Of a stretch of DNA of 5,433 nt, positions 5,402 to 5,433 are shown in pieces. Made by a program: the position numbers and the translations under genes. The stretch is from an uncultured Terrimonas sp. GTDB taxonomy: Bacteria; Bacteroidota; Bacteroidia; Chitinophagales; Chitinophagaceae. Location: positions 1 through 5,433 of the forward strand of contig CAMPJQ010000225.1 of the NCBI GenBank assembly GCA_946886925.1, read 5' to 3'. The notes under the pieces were generated by a model. The model was not told the DNA's origin, did no database searches, and worked only from the letters and a program-made list of their open reading frames with translations. The number at the start of each line of letters is the position of its first letter. The stretch's first letter is position 1.

Positions 5402-5433
5402 TTTGATGTGTTTTTGATTTGATTAATAAAATT

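Noticed and set aside
1..5433. CRISPR array, transposon ends, phage or toxin-antitoxin/defence system
   Set aside because: No spaced direct repeats, transposase motifs, terminal inverted repeats or known defence domains were seen on either strand; the genes are common metabolic and envelope families.

Overview
The window looks like a chromosomal segment from a member of the Bacteroidota, probably of the Chitinophagaceae/Sphingobacteriaceae type. This rests on family content: a PF13568-type outer-membrane beta-barrel protein, a secreted PepSY-like (BLIP-like) protein, and a small HMA-like-fold protein. It is also supported by AT-rich leaders without strong Shine-Dalgarno sequences and one candidate promoter of the Bacteroidota TTG-N19-TAnnTTT type. 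The taxonomy is inference.

All recognisable genes lie on the minus strand. In their order of transcription, from the right edge to the left, they are: (1) an exported outer-membrane beta-barrel protein (5401-4724), closed by a hairpin terminator that contains its stop codon; (2) a 254-nt gap with several inverted repeats; (3) an NADPH-dependent FMN reductase-like flavoprotein (4469-3912); (4) 28 nt downstream, a SnoaL-like/NTF2-fold protein (3883-3398), probably its operon partner; (5) a 253-nt gap with two 9-bp inverted repeats; (6) a secreted PepSY-like protein (3144-2695); (7) a small HMA-like protein with no ATG start (2572-2330); (8) a hormone-sensitive-lipase-type alpha/beta hydrolase (2219-1254); (9) a short possible remnant of a cytochrome P450 N-terminus (about 1228-1124); (10) a two-module glyoxalase-like/VOC protein (1116-190); and (11) the first 43 codons of a Tautomerase_2-type protein that runs off the left edge (131 to before 1).

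Base composition is mosaic. Lines sampled by hand inside the hydrolase and SnoaL genes are about 52-58% G+C, while lines in the PepSY, OMP, reductase and VOC genes are about 27-40%. Together with the P450-like scrap between hydrolase and VOC genes, this suggests an accessory region assembled from pieces of different origin.

The genes from the reductase leftward are mostly single-domain small-molecule enzymes (flavin reductase, SnoaL-like, esterase, VOC, tautomerase) of the kind found in detoxification or catabolic neighbourhoods. No common pathway can be proved from the sequence. I found no CRISPR array, transposase, phage gene, tRNA or rRNA, and no clear sign of a new defence or mobile system.
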